Shown piece after piece: positions 21,508 to 31,869 of a stretch of DNA of 32,653 bases. The first letter of the stretch is position 1. The number at the start of each line of letters is the position of its first letter. The position numbers were made by a program, and so were the translations under genes. The notes beneath the pieces are model-generated. The model did no database searches. It saw only the letters and a program-made list of their open reading frames with translations, and was not told the DNA's origin. Source of the stretch: Saccoglossus kowalevskii (lineage: Eukaryota > Hemichordata > Enteropneusta > Harrimaniidae); assembly GCF_000003605.2 (NCBI RefSeq), contig NW_003145211.1:1-32653 (forward strand), read 5' to 3'.

Positions 21508-21846
21508 TAGCATAGTGTACATTTCAGCACAAAATTGTGTTTACCTGCATGTACACCCTAGGCATAGTGTACATTTCAGTACATGGTTGTGTTTAGCTGC
21601 ATGTATACCCTAGGCATAGTGTACATTTCAGCACAAGATTTTGTTTAGCTGCATGTATACCCTAGGCATAGTGTACATTTCAGCACATGGTTGTGTTTAG
21701 CTGCATGTACACCCTAGGCATAGTGTACATTTCAGTACAAGATTTTGTTTAACTGCATGTACATCCTAGGCATAGTGTACATTTCAGCACAAGATTTTGT
21801 TTACCTGCATGTATACCCTAAGCATAATGTACATTTCAGCACGTGG
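21508..21846 (+). repeat. B-R cassette, complete
   Basis: It has canonical spacings 225 and 107. The monomer after the 51-mer reads CAAAATTGTGTTT. GTACATCCTAGG and CTAAGCATAATG are private. Confidence 0.85.
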
Positions 21847-21926
21847 TTGTGTTTACCTGCATGTATACCCTAGGCATAGTGTACATTTCAGCACATGGTT
21901 GTGTTTACCTGCATGCATACCCTAGG

Positions 21927-22304
21927 CATATTGTACATTTGAGTACATGGTTGTGTTTACCTGCATGTATACCCTAGGCATAGTTTACATTTCAGCACAT
22001 GGTTGTGTTTACCTGCATGTACACCCTAGGCATAGTGTACATTTCAGTACATGGTTGTGTTTACCTGCATGCATACCCTAGGCATATTGTACATTTCAGT
22101 ACATGGTTGTGTTTACCTGCATGTATACCCTAGGCATAGATTACATTTCAGCACATGGTTGTGTTTACCTGCATGTACACCCTAGGCATAGTGTACATTT
22201 CAGCACATGGTTGTGTTTACCTGCATGTACACCCTAGGCATAGTGTACATTTCAGCACATGGTTGTGTTTACCTGCATGTATACCATAGGCATATTGTAC
22301 ATTT
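21927..22304 (+). repeat. Q cassette, full length, altered last monomer
   Basis: It has the 378-bp register. CATTTGAGTAC replaces CATTTCAGTAC at about 21945. The last monomer is CCATAGGCATATTG where GTACACC is expected, marking the join to a shortened K. Confidence 0.8.
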
Positions 22305-22550
22305 CAGTACATGGTTGTGTTTACCTCCATGCATACCCTAGGCACAGTGTACATTTCAGCACATGGTTGTGTTTACCTTCATGTATACCCTAGGCATAGT
22401 GTACATTTCAGTACATGGTTGTGTTTACCTCCATGTATACCCTAGGCATAGTGTACATTTCAGTACATGGTTGTGTTTACCTCCATGTATACCCTAGGCA
22501 TAGTGTACATTTCAGCACATGGTTGTGTTTACCTGCGTGTATACTCTAGG
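22281..22550 (+). repeat. K cassette, 5' truncated with a doubled monomer
   Basis: The CAAAATTG, CACGTGG and CATATTG monomers are missing. GGCACAG is at 22340. The CAGTACATGG/CCTCCATG monomer occurs twice in a row, a single-monomer tandem duplication. Confidence 0.8.
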
Positions 22551-22755
22551 CATAGTGTACATTTCAGCACATGGTTGTGTTTACCTGCATGTATACCCTA
22601 GGCATAGTGTATATTTCAGCACAAGATTTTGTTTACCTGCATGTATACCCTAGGCATAGTGTACATTTCAGCACATGGTTGTGTTTACCTGCATGTATAC
22701 CCTAGGCATAGTGTACATTTCAGTACAAGGTTGTGTTTAGCTGCATGTATACCCT

Positions 22756-22965
22756 ATGCATAATGTACATTTCAGCACAAGATTGTGTTTACCTGCATGT
22801 ACACCCTATGCATTGTGTACATTTCAGCACATGGTTGTGTTTACCTGCATGTACACCCTAGGTATAGTGTACATTTCAGTACATGGTTGTGTTTACCTGC
22901 ATGTATACCCTAGGCATAGTGTACATTTCAGCACATGGTTGTGTTTAGCTGCATGTATACCCTAG
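22756..22965 (+). repeat. M cassette
   Basis: It is the same subtype as 3004, with CAGCACATGG and TATACCC in the last monomers. CAGTACAAGG just upstream is private. Confidence 0.85.
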
Positions 22966-23048
22966 GCATAGTGTACATTTCAGTACATGGTTGTGTTTAG
23001 TTGCATGTATACCCTAGGCAGAGTGTACATTTCAGCACAAGATGTTGT

Positions 23049-23246
23049 TTACCTGCATGTATACCCTAGGCATAGTGTACATTTCAGCACATGGTTGTGT
23101 TTACCTGCAAGTATACCATAGGCATAATTTACATTTAAGCACATGTTTGTGTTTACCTGCATGTATACCCTAGGCATAGTGTACATTTCAGCACATTGTT
23201 GTGTATACCTGCATGTACACCCTCGGCATAGTGTATATTTCAGCAC
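23049..23246 (+). repeat. L core, complete
   Basis: GCAAGTATACC and, upstream, GATGTTGTTTACC are private. It is 1871 bp after the previous core. The 51-mer is at 23379. Confidence 0.85.
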
Positions 23247-23378
23247 AAGATTTTGTTTACCTGCATGTACACTCTAGGCATAGTTTACATTTCAGCACAT
23301 GGTTGTGTTTACCTGCATGTATACCCTAGGCATAGTGTACATTTCAGTACATGGTTGTGTTTAGCTGCATGTATACCC

Positions 23379-23717
23379 TAGCATAGTGTACATTTCAGCA
23401 CAAGATTGTGTTTACCTGCATGTACACCCTAGGCATAGTGAACATTTCAGTACATGGTTGTGTTTAGCTGCATGTATACCCTAGGCATAGTGTACATTTC
23501 AGCACAATATTTTGTTTAGCTGCATGTATACCCTAGGCATAGTGTACATTTCAGCACATGGTTGTGTTTAGCTGCATGTATACCCTAGGCATAGTGTACA
23601 TTTCAGTACAAGATTTTGTTTAACTGCATGTATACCCTAGGCATAGTGTACATTTCAGCACAAGATTTTGTTTACCTGCATGTATACCCTAGGCATAGTG
23701 TACATTTCAGCACGTGG
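23379..23717 (+). repeat. B-R cassette, complete
   Basis: It has canonical spacings 225 and 107. CATAGTGAACATT and CACAATATTTTG are private. Confidence 0.85.
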
Positions 23718-23797
23718 TTGTGTTTACCTGCATGTATACCCTAGGCATAGTGTACATTTCAGCACATGGTTGTGTTTACCTGCATGCATACCCTAGG

Positions 23798-24175
23798 CAT
23801 ATTGTACATTTCAGTACATGGTTGTGTTTACCTGCATGTATACCCTAGGCATAGTTTACATTTCAGCACATGGTTGTGTTTACCTGCATGTACACCCTAG
23901 GCATAGTGTACATTTCAGTACATGGTTGTGTTTACCTGCATGCATACCCTAGGCATATTGTACATTTCAGTACATGGTTGTGTTTACCTGCATGTATACC
24001 CTAGGCATAGATTACATTTCAGCACATGGTTGTGTTTACCTGCATGTACACCCTAGGCATAGTGTACATTTCAGCACATGGTTGTGTTTACCTGCATGTA
24101 CACCCTAGGCATAGTGTACATTTCAGCACATGGTTGTGTTTACCTGCATGTACACCCTAGGCATAGTGTACATTT
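23798..24175 (+). repeat. Q cassette, complete
   Basis: It is the reference form: CATATTG 23798, CATAGATTAC 24006, then three GTACACC monomers to K at 24176. Confidence 0.85.
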
Positions 24176-24240
24176 CAGCACAAAATTGTATTTACCTGCA
24201 TGTACACCTTAAGCATAGTGTACATTTCAGCACGTGGCTT
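24176..24240 (+). repeat. K start fused to L
   Basis: CAAAATTG and CACGTGG are followed at once by the L monomer CCATAGGCATAATTTAC, so the rest of K and all of M are deleted. ACACCTTAAGC and an extra C in GTGGCTTGTG are private. The same fusion point occurs at 26987. Confidence 0.8.
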
Positions 24241-24390
24241 GTGTTTACCTGCATGTATACCATAGGCATAATTTACATTTAAGCACATGTTTGTGTTTAC
24301 CTGCATGTATACCCTAGGCATAGTGTACATTTCAGCACATTGTTGTGTATACCTGCATGTACACCCTCGGCATAGTGTATATTTCAGCAC
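24193..24390 (+). repeat. L core, K-fused
   Basis: It is typical from CCATAGG on. The inserted C at the fusion shifts the antisense frame, which runs on into K (to 24175). The following 51-mer is at 24471, 81 bp after the end instead of 133, so one monomer is missing. Confidence 0.8.
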
Positions 24391-24470
24391 AAGATTTTGT
24401 TTACCTGCATGTACACCCTAGGCATAGTGTACATTTCAGCACATGGTTGTGTTTACCTGCATGTATACCC

Positions 24471-24809
24471 TAGCATAGTGTACATTTCAGCACAAAATTG
24501 TGTTTACCTGCATGTACACCCAAGGCATAGTGTACATTTCAGGACATGGTTGTGTTTAGCTGCATGTATACCCTAGGCATAGTGTACATTTCAGCACAAG
24601 ATTTTGTTTAGCTGCATGTATACCCTAGGCATAGTGTACATTTCAGCACATGGTTGTGTTTAGCTGCATGTACACCCTAGGCATAGTGTACATTTCAGTA
24701 CAAGATTTTGTTTAACTGCATGTATACCCTAGGCATAGTGTACATTTCAGCACAAGATTTTGTTTACCTGCATGTATACCCTAGGCATAGTGTACATTTC
24801 AGCACGTGG
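24471..24809 (+). repeat. B-R cassette, complete
   Basis: It has canonical spacings (R 24696, CACGTGG 24803). CACCCAAGGC and CAGGACATGG near 24530 are private. Q is missing afterwards: GTACACC monomers lead directly to K. Confidence 0.85.
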
Positions 24810-25007
24810 TTGTGTTTACCTGCATGTATACCCTAGGCATAGTGTACATTTCAGCACATGGTTGTGTTTACCTGCATGTACACCCTAGGCATAGTGTACA
24901 TTTCAGCACATGGTTGTGTTTACCTGCATGTACACTCTAGGCATAGTGTACATTTCAGCACATGGTTGTGTTTACCTGCATGTACACCCTAGGCATAGTG
25001 TACATTT

Positions 25008-25260
25008 CAGCACAAAATTGTATTTACCTGCATGTACACCCTAAGCATAGTGTACATTTCAGCACGTGGTTGTGTTTACCTGCATGTATACCGTAGGCAT
25101 AGTGTACATTTCAGCACATGGTTGTGTTTACCTGCATGCATACCCTAGGCATATTGTACATTTCAGTACATGGTTGTGTTTACCTCCATGCATACCCTAG
25201 GCACAGTGTACATTTCAGCACATGGTTGTGTTTACCTTCATGTATACCCTAGGCATAGTG
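25008..25260 (+). repeat. K cassette, 3' truncated
   Basis: It is complete through GGCACAG (25199) and CCTTCATG, then ordinary monomers replace CCTCCATG and GCGTGTATACTC. ACCGTAGGC is private. Confidence 0.8.
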
Positions 25261-25647
25261 TACATTTCAGCACATGGTTGTGTTTACCTGCATGTATACC
25301 CTAGGCATAGTGTACATTTCAGCACATGGTTGTGTTTACCTGCATGTATACCCTAGGCATAGTGTATATTTCAGCACAAGATTTTGTTTACCTGCATGTA
25401 TACCCTAGGCATAGTGTACATTTCAGTACATGGTTGTGTTTACCTGCATGTATACCCTAGGCATAGTGTACATTTCAGCACATGGTTGTGTTTACCTGCA
25501 TGTATACCCTAGGCATAGTGTACATTTCAGCACATGGTTGTGTTTACCTGCATGTATACCCTAGGCATAGTGTACATTTCAGTACATGGTTGTGTTTAGC
25601 TGCATGTATACCCTAGGCAGAGTGTACATTTCAGCACAAGATTTTGT
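25261..25647 (+). repeat. ordinary monomers between K and L
   Basis: These are about seven near-consensus monomers with one CAAGATTTTG and one GTGTATATTT, then the GCAGAGTG monomer that always precedes L. M is absent. Confidence 0.7.
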
Positions 25648-25845
25648 TTACCTGCTTGTATATCCTAGGCATAGTGTACATTTCAGCACATGGTTGTGTT
25701 TACCTGCATGTATACCATAGGCATAATTTACATTTAAGCACATGTTTGTGTTTACCTGCATGTATACCCTAGGCATAGTGTACATTTCAGCACATTGTAG
25801 TGTATACCTGCATGTACACCCTCGGCATAGTGTATATTTCAGCAC
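25648..25845 (+). repeat. L core, complete
   Basis: CATTGTAGTG is shared with 15975 at +9673 bp, and GCTTGTATATCC is private. The 51-mer is at 25978. Confidence 0.85.
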
Positions 25846-25977
25846 AAGATTTTGTTTACCTGCATGTACACCCTAGGCATAGTTTACATTTCAGCACATG
25901 GTTGTGTTTACCTGCATGTATACCCTAGGCATAGTGTACATTTCAGTACATGGTTGTGTTTAGCTGCATGTATACCC

Positions 25978-26218
25978 TAGCATAGTGTACATTTCAGCAC
26001 AAGATTGTGTTTACCTGCATGTACACCCTAGGCATAGTGTACATTTCAGTACATGGTTGTGTTTAGCTGCATGTATACCTTAGGCATAGTGTACATTTCA
26101 GCACAAGATTGTGTTTAGCTGCATGTATACCCTAGGCATAGTGTACATTTCAGTACATGGTTGTGTTTAGCTGCATGTATACCCTAGGCAGAGTGTACAT
26201 TTCAGCACAAGATTTTGT
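25978..26218 (+). repeat. B remnant returning to L
   Basis: TAGCATAG, CAAGATTGTG, ACCTTAGG (26076) and a second CAAGATTGTG match 16305-16450. It then jumps back to a GCAGAGTG monomer and a second L core, so L is locally duplicated (11 monomers, 571 bp). Confidence 0.75.
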
Positions 26219-26416
26219 TTACCTGCTTGTATACCCTAGGCATAGTGTACATTTCAGCACATGGTTGTGTTTACCTGCATGTATACCATAGGCATAATTT
26301 ACATTTAAGCACATGTTTGTGTTTACCTGCATGTATACCCTAGGCATAGTGTACATTTCAGCACATTGTTGTGTATACCTGCATGTACACCCTCGGCATA
26401 GTGTATATTTCAGCAC
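26219..26416 (+). repeat. L core, complete
   Basis: This is the tandem duplicate of the core at 25648, with the normal CATTGTTGTG rather than CATTGTAGTG. No 51-mer follows: CATGGATGTG at 26572 leads into Q. Confidence 0.85.
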
Positions 26417-26604
26417 AAGATTTTGTTTACCTGCATGTACACCCTAGGCATAGTTTACATTTCAGCACATGGTTGTGTTTACCTGCATGTATACCCTAGG
26501 CATAGTGTACATTTCAGTACATGGTTGTGTTTAGCTGCATGTATACCCTAGGCATAGTGTACATTTCAGCACATGGATGTGTTTACCTGCATGCATACCC
26601 TAGG

Positions 26605-26930
26605 CATATTGTACATTTCAGTACATGGTTGTGTTTACCTGCATGTATACCCTAGGCATAGTTTACATTTCAGCACATGGTTGTGTTTACCTGCATGTAC
26701 ACCCTAGGCATAGTGTACATTTCAGTACATGGTTGTGTTTACCTGCATGCATACCCTAGGCATATTGTACATTTCAGTACATGGTTGTGTTTACCTGCAT
26801 GTACACCCTAGGCATAGTGTACATTTCAGCACATGGTTGTGTTTACCTGCATGTACACCCTAGGCATAGTGTACATTTCAGCACATGGTTGTGTTTACCT
26901 GCATGTACACCCTAGGCATAGTGTACATTT
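26605..26930 (+). repeat. Q cassette lacking one monomer
   Basis: The CATAGATTAC monomer is deleted, so the length is 326 bp. The same deletion is seen in the copy at 29410. Confidence 0.8.
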
Positions 26931-27000
26931 CAGCACAAAATTGTATTTACCTGCATGTACACCCTAAGCATAGTGTACATTTCAGCACGTGGTTGTGTTT
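26931..27000 (+). repeat. K start fused to L
   Basis: CAAAATTG and CACGTGG join CCATAGGCATAATTTAC at the same point as at 24240, but without the extra C. Confidence 0.8.
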
Positions 27001-27144
27001 ACCTGCATGTATACCATAGGCATAATTTACATTTAAGCACATGTTTGTGTTTACCTGCATGTATACCCTAGGCATAGTGTACATTTCAGCACATTGTTGT
27101 GTATACCTGCATGTACACCCTCGGCATAGTGTATATTTCAGCAC
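26947..27144 (+). repeat. L core, K-fused
   Basis: Its antisense frame ends in K sequence. CCCTCGGC is used twice in succession, the second just after 27170. The 51-mer is at 27277, 133 bp after the end. Confidence 0.8.
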
Positions 27145-27276
27145 AAGATTTTGTTTACCTGCATGTACACCCTCGGCATAGTTTACATTTCAGCACATGG
27201 TTGTGTTTACCTGCATGTATACCCTAGGCATAGTGTACATTTCAGTACATGGTTGTGTTTAGCTGCATGTATACCC

Positions 27277-27615
27277 TAGCATAGTGTACATTTCAGCACA
27301 AGATTGTGTTTACCTGCATGTACACCCTAGGCATAGTGTACATTTCAGTACATGGTTGTGTTTAGCTGCATGTATACCCTAGGCATAGTGTACATTTCAG
27401 CAAAAGATTTTGTTTAGCTGCATGTATACCCTAGGCATAGTGTACATTTCAGCACATGGTTGTGTTTAGCTGCATGTATACCCTAGGCATAGTGTACATT
27501 TCAGTACAAGATTTTGTTTAACTGCATGTATACCCTAGGCATAGTGTACATTTCAGCACAAGATTTTGTTTACCTGCATGTATACCCTAGGCATAGTGTA
27601 CATTTCAGCACGTGG
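27277..27615 (+). repeat. B-R cassette, complete
   Basis: It has canonical spacings (R 27502, CACGTGG 27609). CAGCAAAAGATTTTG is shared with the copy at 32269. Confidence 0.85.
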
Positions 27616-27695
27616 TTGTGTTTACCTGCATGTATACCCTAAGCATAGTGTACATTTCAGCACATGGTTGTGTTTACCTGCATGCATACCCTAGG

Positions 27696-27825
27696 CATAT
27701 TGTACATTTCAGTACATGGTTGTGTTTACCTGCATGTATACCCTAGGCATAGTTTACATTTCAGCACATGGTTGTGTTTACCTGCATGTATACCCTAGGC
27801 ATAGTGTACATTTCAGTACATGGTT
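27696..27825 (+). repeat. Q cassette, truncated
   Basis: CATATTG and CATAGTTTAC are present, then the array jumps to a GTTTTTAGC monomer and a 51-mer at 27848. Confidence 0.7.
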
Positions 27826-27847
27826 GTTTTTAGCTGCATGTATACCC

Positions 27848-28058
27848 TAGCATAGTGTATATTTCAGCACAAGATTGTGTTTACCTGCATGTACACCCTA
27901 GGCATAGTGTACATTTCAGTACATGGTTGTGTTTAGCTGCATGTATACCCTAGGCATAGTTTACATTTCAGCACATGGTTGTGTTTACCTGCATGTATAC
28001 CCTAGGCATAGTGTACATTTCAGCACATGGTTGTGTTTACCTGCATGCATACCCTAGG
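27848..28058 (+). repeat. B remnant leading back to Q
   Basis: TAGCATAG with GTGTATATTT and CAAGATTGTG is followed by a CATAGTTTAC monomer and ordinary monomers. R and CACGTGG are absent. Confidence 0.65.
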
Positions 28059-28436
28059 CATATTGTACATTTCAGTACATGGTTGTGTTTACCTGCATGT
28101 ATACCCTAGGCATAGTTTACATTTCAGCACATGGTTGTGTTTACCTGCATGTACACCCTAGGCATAGTGTACATTTCAGTACATGGTTGTGTTTACCTGC
28201 ATGCATACCCTAGGCATATTGTACATTTCAGTACATGGTTGTGTTTACCTGCATGTATACCCTAGGCATAGATTACATTTCAGCACATGGTTGTGTTTAC
28301 CTGCATGTACACCCTAGGCATAGTGTACATTTCAGCACATGGTTGTGTTTACCTGCATGTACACCCTAGGCATAGTGTACATTTCAGCACATGGTTGTGT
28401 TTACCTGCATGTACACCCTAGGCATAGTGTACATTT
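28059..28436 (+). repeat. Q cassette, complete
   Basis: It has the 378-bp form. With the following K it repeats 18653-19276 but has two more GTACACC monomers and the ordinary CATAGTTTACA. Confidence 0.85.
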
Positions 28437-28740
28437 CAGCACAAAATTGTATTTACCTGCATGTACACCCTAAGCATAGTGTACATTTCAGCACGTGGTT
28501 GTGTTTACCTGCATGTATACCCTAGGCATAGTGTACATTTCAGCACATGGTTGTGTTTACCTGCATGCATACCCTAGGCATATTGTACATTTCAGTACAT
28601 GGTTGTGTTTACCTCCATGCATACCCTAGGCACAGTGTACATTTCAGCACATGGTTGTGTTTACCTTCATGTATACCCTAGGCATAGTGTACATTTCAGT
28701 ACATGGTTGTGTTTACCTCCATGTATACCCTAGGCATAGT
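28437..28740 (+). repeat. K cassette lacking the last monomer
   Basis: It has GGCACAG at 28628, 9510 bp after the copy at 19118. The GCGTGTATACTC monomer is deleted, which lowers the offset to 9458 bp downstream (19919 to 29377). Confidence 0.8.
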
Positions 28741-28990
28741 GTACATTTCAGCACATGGTTGTGTTTACCTGCATGTATACCCTAGGCATATTGTACATTT
28801 CAGTACATGGTTGTGTTTACCTGCATGTATACCCTAGGCATAGATTACATTTCAGCACATGGTTGTGTTTACCTGCATGTACACCCTAGGCATAGTTTAC
28901 ATTTCAGCACATGGTTGTGTTCACCTGCATGTATACCCTAGGCATAGTGTACATTTCAGTACATGGTTGTTTTTAGCTGCATGTATACCC

Positions 28991-29329
28991 TAGCATAGTG
29001 TATATTTCAGCAAAAGATTGTGTTTACCTGCATGTACACCCTAGGCATAGTATACATTTCAGTACATGGTTGTGTTTAGCTGCATGTATACCCTAGGCAT
29101 AGTGTACATTTCAGCACAAGATTTTGTTTAGCTGCATGTATACCCTAGGCATAGTGTACATTTCAGCACATGGTTGTGTTTAGCTGCATGTATACCCTAG
29201 GCATAGTGTACATTTCAGTACAAGATTTTGTTTAACTGCATGTATACCCTAGGCATAGTGTACATTTCAGCACAAGATTTTGTTTACCTGCATGTATACC
29301 CTAGGCATAGTGTACATTTCAGCACTTGG
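28991..29329 (+). repeat. B-R cassette, complete, CACTTGG form
   Basis: It is the counterpart of 19533-19871, with R at 29216 and CACTTGG at 29323. GTGTTCACC, CAAAAGATTG and CATAGTATAC nearby are private. Confidence 0.85.
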
Positions 29330-29409
29330 TTGTGTTTACCTGCATGTATACCCTAGGCATAGTGTACATTTCAGCACATGGATGTGTTTACCTGCATGCA
29401 TACCCTAGG

Positions 29410-29735
29410 CATATTGTACATTTCAGTACATGGTTGTGTTTACCTGCATGTATACCCTAGGCATAGTTTACATTTCAGCACATGGTTGTGTTTACCTGCA
29501 TGTACACCCTAGGCATAGTGTACATTTCAGTACATGGTTGTGTTTACCTGCATGCATACCCTAGGCATATTGTACATTTCAGTACATGGTTGTGTTTACC
29601 TGCATGTACACCCTAGGCATAGTGTACATTTCAGCACATGGTTGTGTTTACCTGCATGTACACCCTAGGCATAGTGTACATTTCAGCACATGGTTGTGTT
29701 TACCTGCATGTACACCCTAGGCATAGTGTACATTT
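29410..29735 (+). repeat. Q cassette lacking one monomer
   Basis: CATAGATTAC is deleted, as in the copy at 26605. CATGGATGTG precedes both, so the two share descent. Confidence 0.8.
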
Positions 29736-29830
29736 CAGCACAAAATTGTATTTACCTGCATGTACACCCTAAGCATAGTGTACATTTCAGCACGTGGTTG
29801 TGTTTACCTGCATGTATACCCTAGGCATAG
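29736..29830 (+). repeat. K start joined to M
   Basis: CAAAATTG, TAAGCAT and CACGTGG are present, then two ordinary monomers lead to M. The K-to-M distance is 191 bp instead of 555, a loss of seven monomers. Confidence 0.8.
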
Positions 29831-29926
29831 TGTACATTTCAGTACATGGTTGTGTTTACCTGCATGTATACCCTAGGCATAGTGTACATTTCAGTACATG
29901 GTTGTGTTTAGCTGCATGTATACCCT

Positions 29927-30136
29927 ATGCATAATGTACATTTCAGCACAAGATTGTGTTTACCTGCATGTACACCCTATGCATTGTGTACATTTCAGCA
30001 CATGGTTGTGTTTACCTGCATGTACACCCTAGGTATAGTGTACATTTCAGTACATGGTTGTGTTTACCTGCATGTATACCCTAGGCATAGTGTACATTTC
30101 AGCATATGGTTGTGTTTAGCTGCATGTATGCCCTAG
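29927..30136 (+). repeat. M cassette
   Basis: It is the typical form with CAGCATATGG and TATGCCC. L starts 293 bp after M starts. Confidence 0.85.
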
Positions 30137-30219
30137 GCATAGTGTACATTTCAGTACATGGTTGTGTTTAGTTGCATGTATACCCTAGGCAGAGTGTACA
30201 TTTCAGCACAAGATTTTGT

Positions 30220-30417
30220 TTACCTGCATGTATACCCTAGGCATAGTGTACATTTCAGCACATGGTTGTGTTTACCTGCATGTATACCATAGGCATAATT
30301 TACATTTAAGCACATGTTTGTGTTTACCTGCATGTATACCCTAGGCATAGTGTACATTTCAGCACATTGTTGTGTATACCTGCATGTACACCCTCGGCAT
30401 AGTGTATATTTCAGCAC
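30220..30417 (+). repeat. L core, complete
   Basis: It is typical. Just downstream GATTTTATTTACC, ACACCTTAGG and TTTACGTGC are private. The 51-mer is at 30550. Confidence 0.85.
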
Positions 30418-30549
30418 AAGATTTTATTTACCTGCATGTACACCTTAGGCATAGTTTACATTTCAGCACATGGTTGTGTTTACGTGCATGTATACCCTAG
30501 GCATAGTGTACATTTCAGTACATGGTTGTGTTTAGCTGCATGTATACCC

Positions 30550-30722
30550 TAGCATAGTGTACATTTCAGCACAAGATTGTGTTTACCTGCATGTACACCC
30601 TAGGCATAGTGTACATTTCAGTACATGGTTGTGTTTACCTGCATGTATACCCTAGGCATAGATTACATTTCAGCACATGGTTGTGTTTACCTGCATGTAC
30701 ACCCTAGGCATAGTATACATTT
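30550..30722 (+). repeat. B-to-Q fusion with ten monomers deleted
   Basis: From TAGCATAG to CATAGATTAC is 107 bp, the same junction as at 13239. It ends at the diverged island. Confidence 0.8.
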
Positions 30723-31087
30723 CAGCACAAGGTTGTGAGTACGTGCATGCATACCTTGGGCATAGTGTACATTTCAGGACACGGAGCTGTTTACCTGGAG
30801 GTATACCCTAGGCATAGTTAACATTTCAGTACGTGGTGGAGTGTGCCTGTATGTATTCCGTAGGCATTGTCCACATTTCAGCACATGGTTGTGTTTAGGG
30901 GCATGCATACCCTAGGCATAGTGTACATTTCCACACATGGTTATGTTTAGTTGCATGTATACCCTAGGCATAGTGTACATTTCGGCACATCCAGGAGTGT
31001 ACCTGCAAAGTATACGTTAGGCATAGTGTACATTTCGGCACAAGATTGTGTTTCCCTGCATGTATACCCTAGGCATAGTGTACATTT
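30723..31087 (+). repeat. island of seven strongly diverged monomers
   Basis: CAG-equivalent positions (30723, 30775, 30827, 30879, 30931, 30983, 31036, 31088) keep the 52-bp phase, with one 53-bp unit. The bases differ from consensus at many sites: GTGAGTACGTGC, CACGGAGCTG, GTGGAGTGTGCC, GTCCACATTT, CACATCCAGGAG, GCAAAGTATACG and others. Several changes create CpG. No cassette assignment is possible. Divergence is far above that of any neighbour and falls back to normal after 31088. Confidence 0.9.
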
Positions 31088-31491
31088 CAGCACATGGTTG
31101 TGTTTACCTGCATGTATACCCTAGGTATAGTGTACATTTCAGTACATGGTTGTGTTTACCTGCATGTATACCCTAGGCATAGTGTACATTTCAGCACATG
31201 GTTGTGTTTACCTGCATGTATACCCTAGGCATAGTGTACATTTCAGTACATGGTTGTTTTTAGCTGCATGTATACCCTTAGCATAGTGTATATTTCAGCA
31301 CAAGATTGTGTTTTACTTGCATGTACACCCTAGGCATAGTGTACATTTCAGTACATGGTTGTGTTTACATGCATGTATACCCTAGGCATAGTTTACATTT
31401 TCAGCACATGGTTGTGTTTACATGCATGTATACCTTAGGCATAGTGTACATTTCAGCACATGGTTGTGTTTACCTGCATGCATACCCTAGG
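31088..31491 (+). repeat. ordinary monomers with several one-base insertions
   Basis: It includes CTAGGTATAG, GTTTTTAGC with a CCCTTAGCATAG relative of the 51-mer at about 31268, GTGTTTTACTTGC near 31311 and CATTTTCAG near 31397. These insertions open a 78-codon + frame that I do not consider a gene. Confidence 0.75.
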
Positions 31492-31869
31492 CATATTGTA
31501 CATTTCAGTACATGGTTGTGTTTACCTGCATGTATACCCTAGGCATAGTTTACATTTCAGCACATGGTTGTGTTTACCTGCATGTACACCCTAGGCATAG
31601 TGTACATTTCAGTACATGGTTGTGTTTACCTGCATGCATACCCTAGGCATATTGTACATTTCAGTACATGGTTGTGTTTACCTGCATGTATACCCTAGGC
31701 ATAGATTACATTTCAGCACATGGTTGTGTTTACCTGCATGTACACCCTAGGCATAGTGTACATTTCAGCACATGGTTGTGTTTACCTGCATGTACACCCT
31801 AGGCATAGTGTACATTTCAGCACATGGTTGTGTTTACCTGCATGTACACCCTAGGCATAGTGTACATTT
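31492..31869 (+). repeat. Q cassette, complete
   Basis: It has the 378-bp form and leads to a truncated K. Confidence 0.85.

Larger units (their letters stand above)
20330..22304 (+). repeat. full-length canonical higher-order repeat, 38 monomers, 1975 bp
   Basis: Cassettes appear in the order K (20330), M (20885), L (21178), 51-bp monomer (21508), R marker (21733), CACGTG variant (21840) and Q (21927), ending where the next K cassette should begin (22305). The length is 37 x 52 + 51 = 1975 bp, and all internal spacings equal those seen elsewhere. The last monomer before 22305 (CCATAGGCATATTG) is atypical and marks an exchange junction with the following shortened K. Confidence 0.85.
22305..24175 (+). 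repeat. second tandem higher-order repeat, 36 monomers, 1871 bp
   Basis: It has the same cassette order as the preceding unit: M 22756, L 23049, 51-mer 23379, R 23604, CACGTG 23711, Q 23798. It is 104 bp shorter. The first three K monomers are missing and the CAGTACATGG/CCTCCATG monomer is doubled, a net loss of two. This is the best evidence in the window for tandem HOR propagation. Confidence 0.85.

Noticed and set aside
30723-31087. Transposon or unique insert at the diverged island
   Set aside because: The 52-bp phase continues through it and each unit still aligns to the monomer. There are no terminal repeats, target duplication or foreign sequence.
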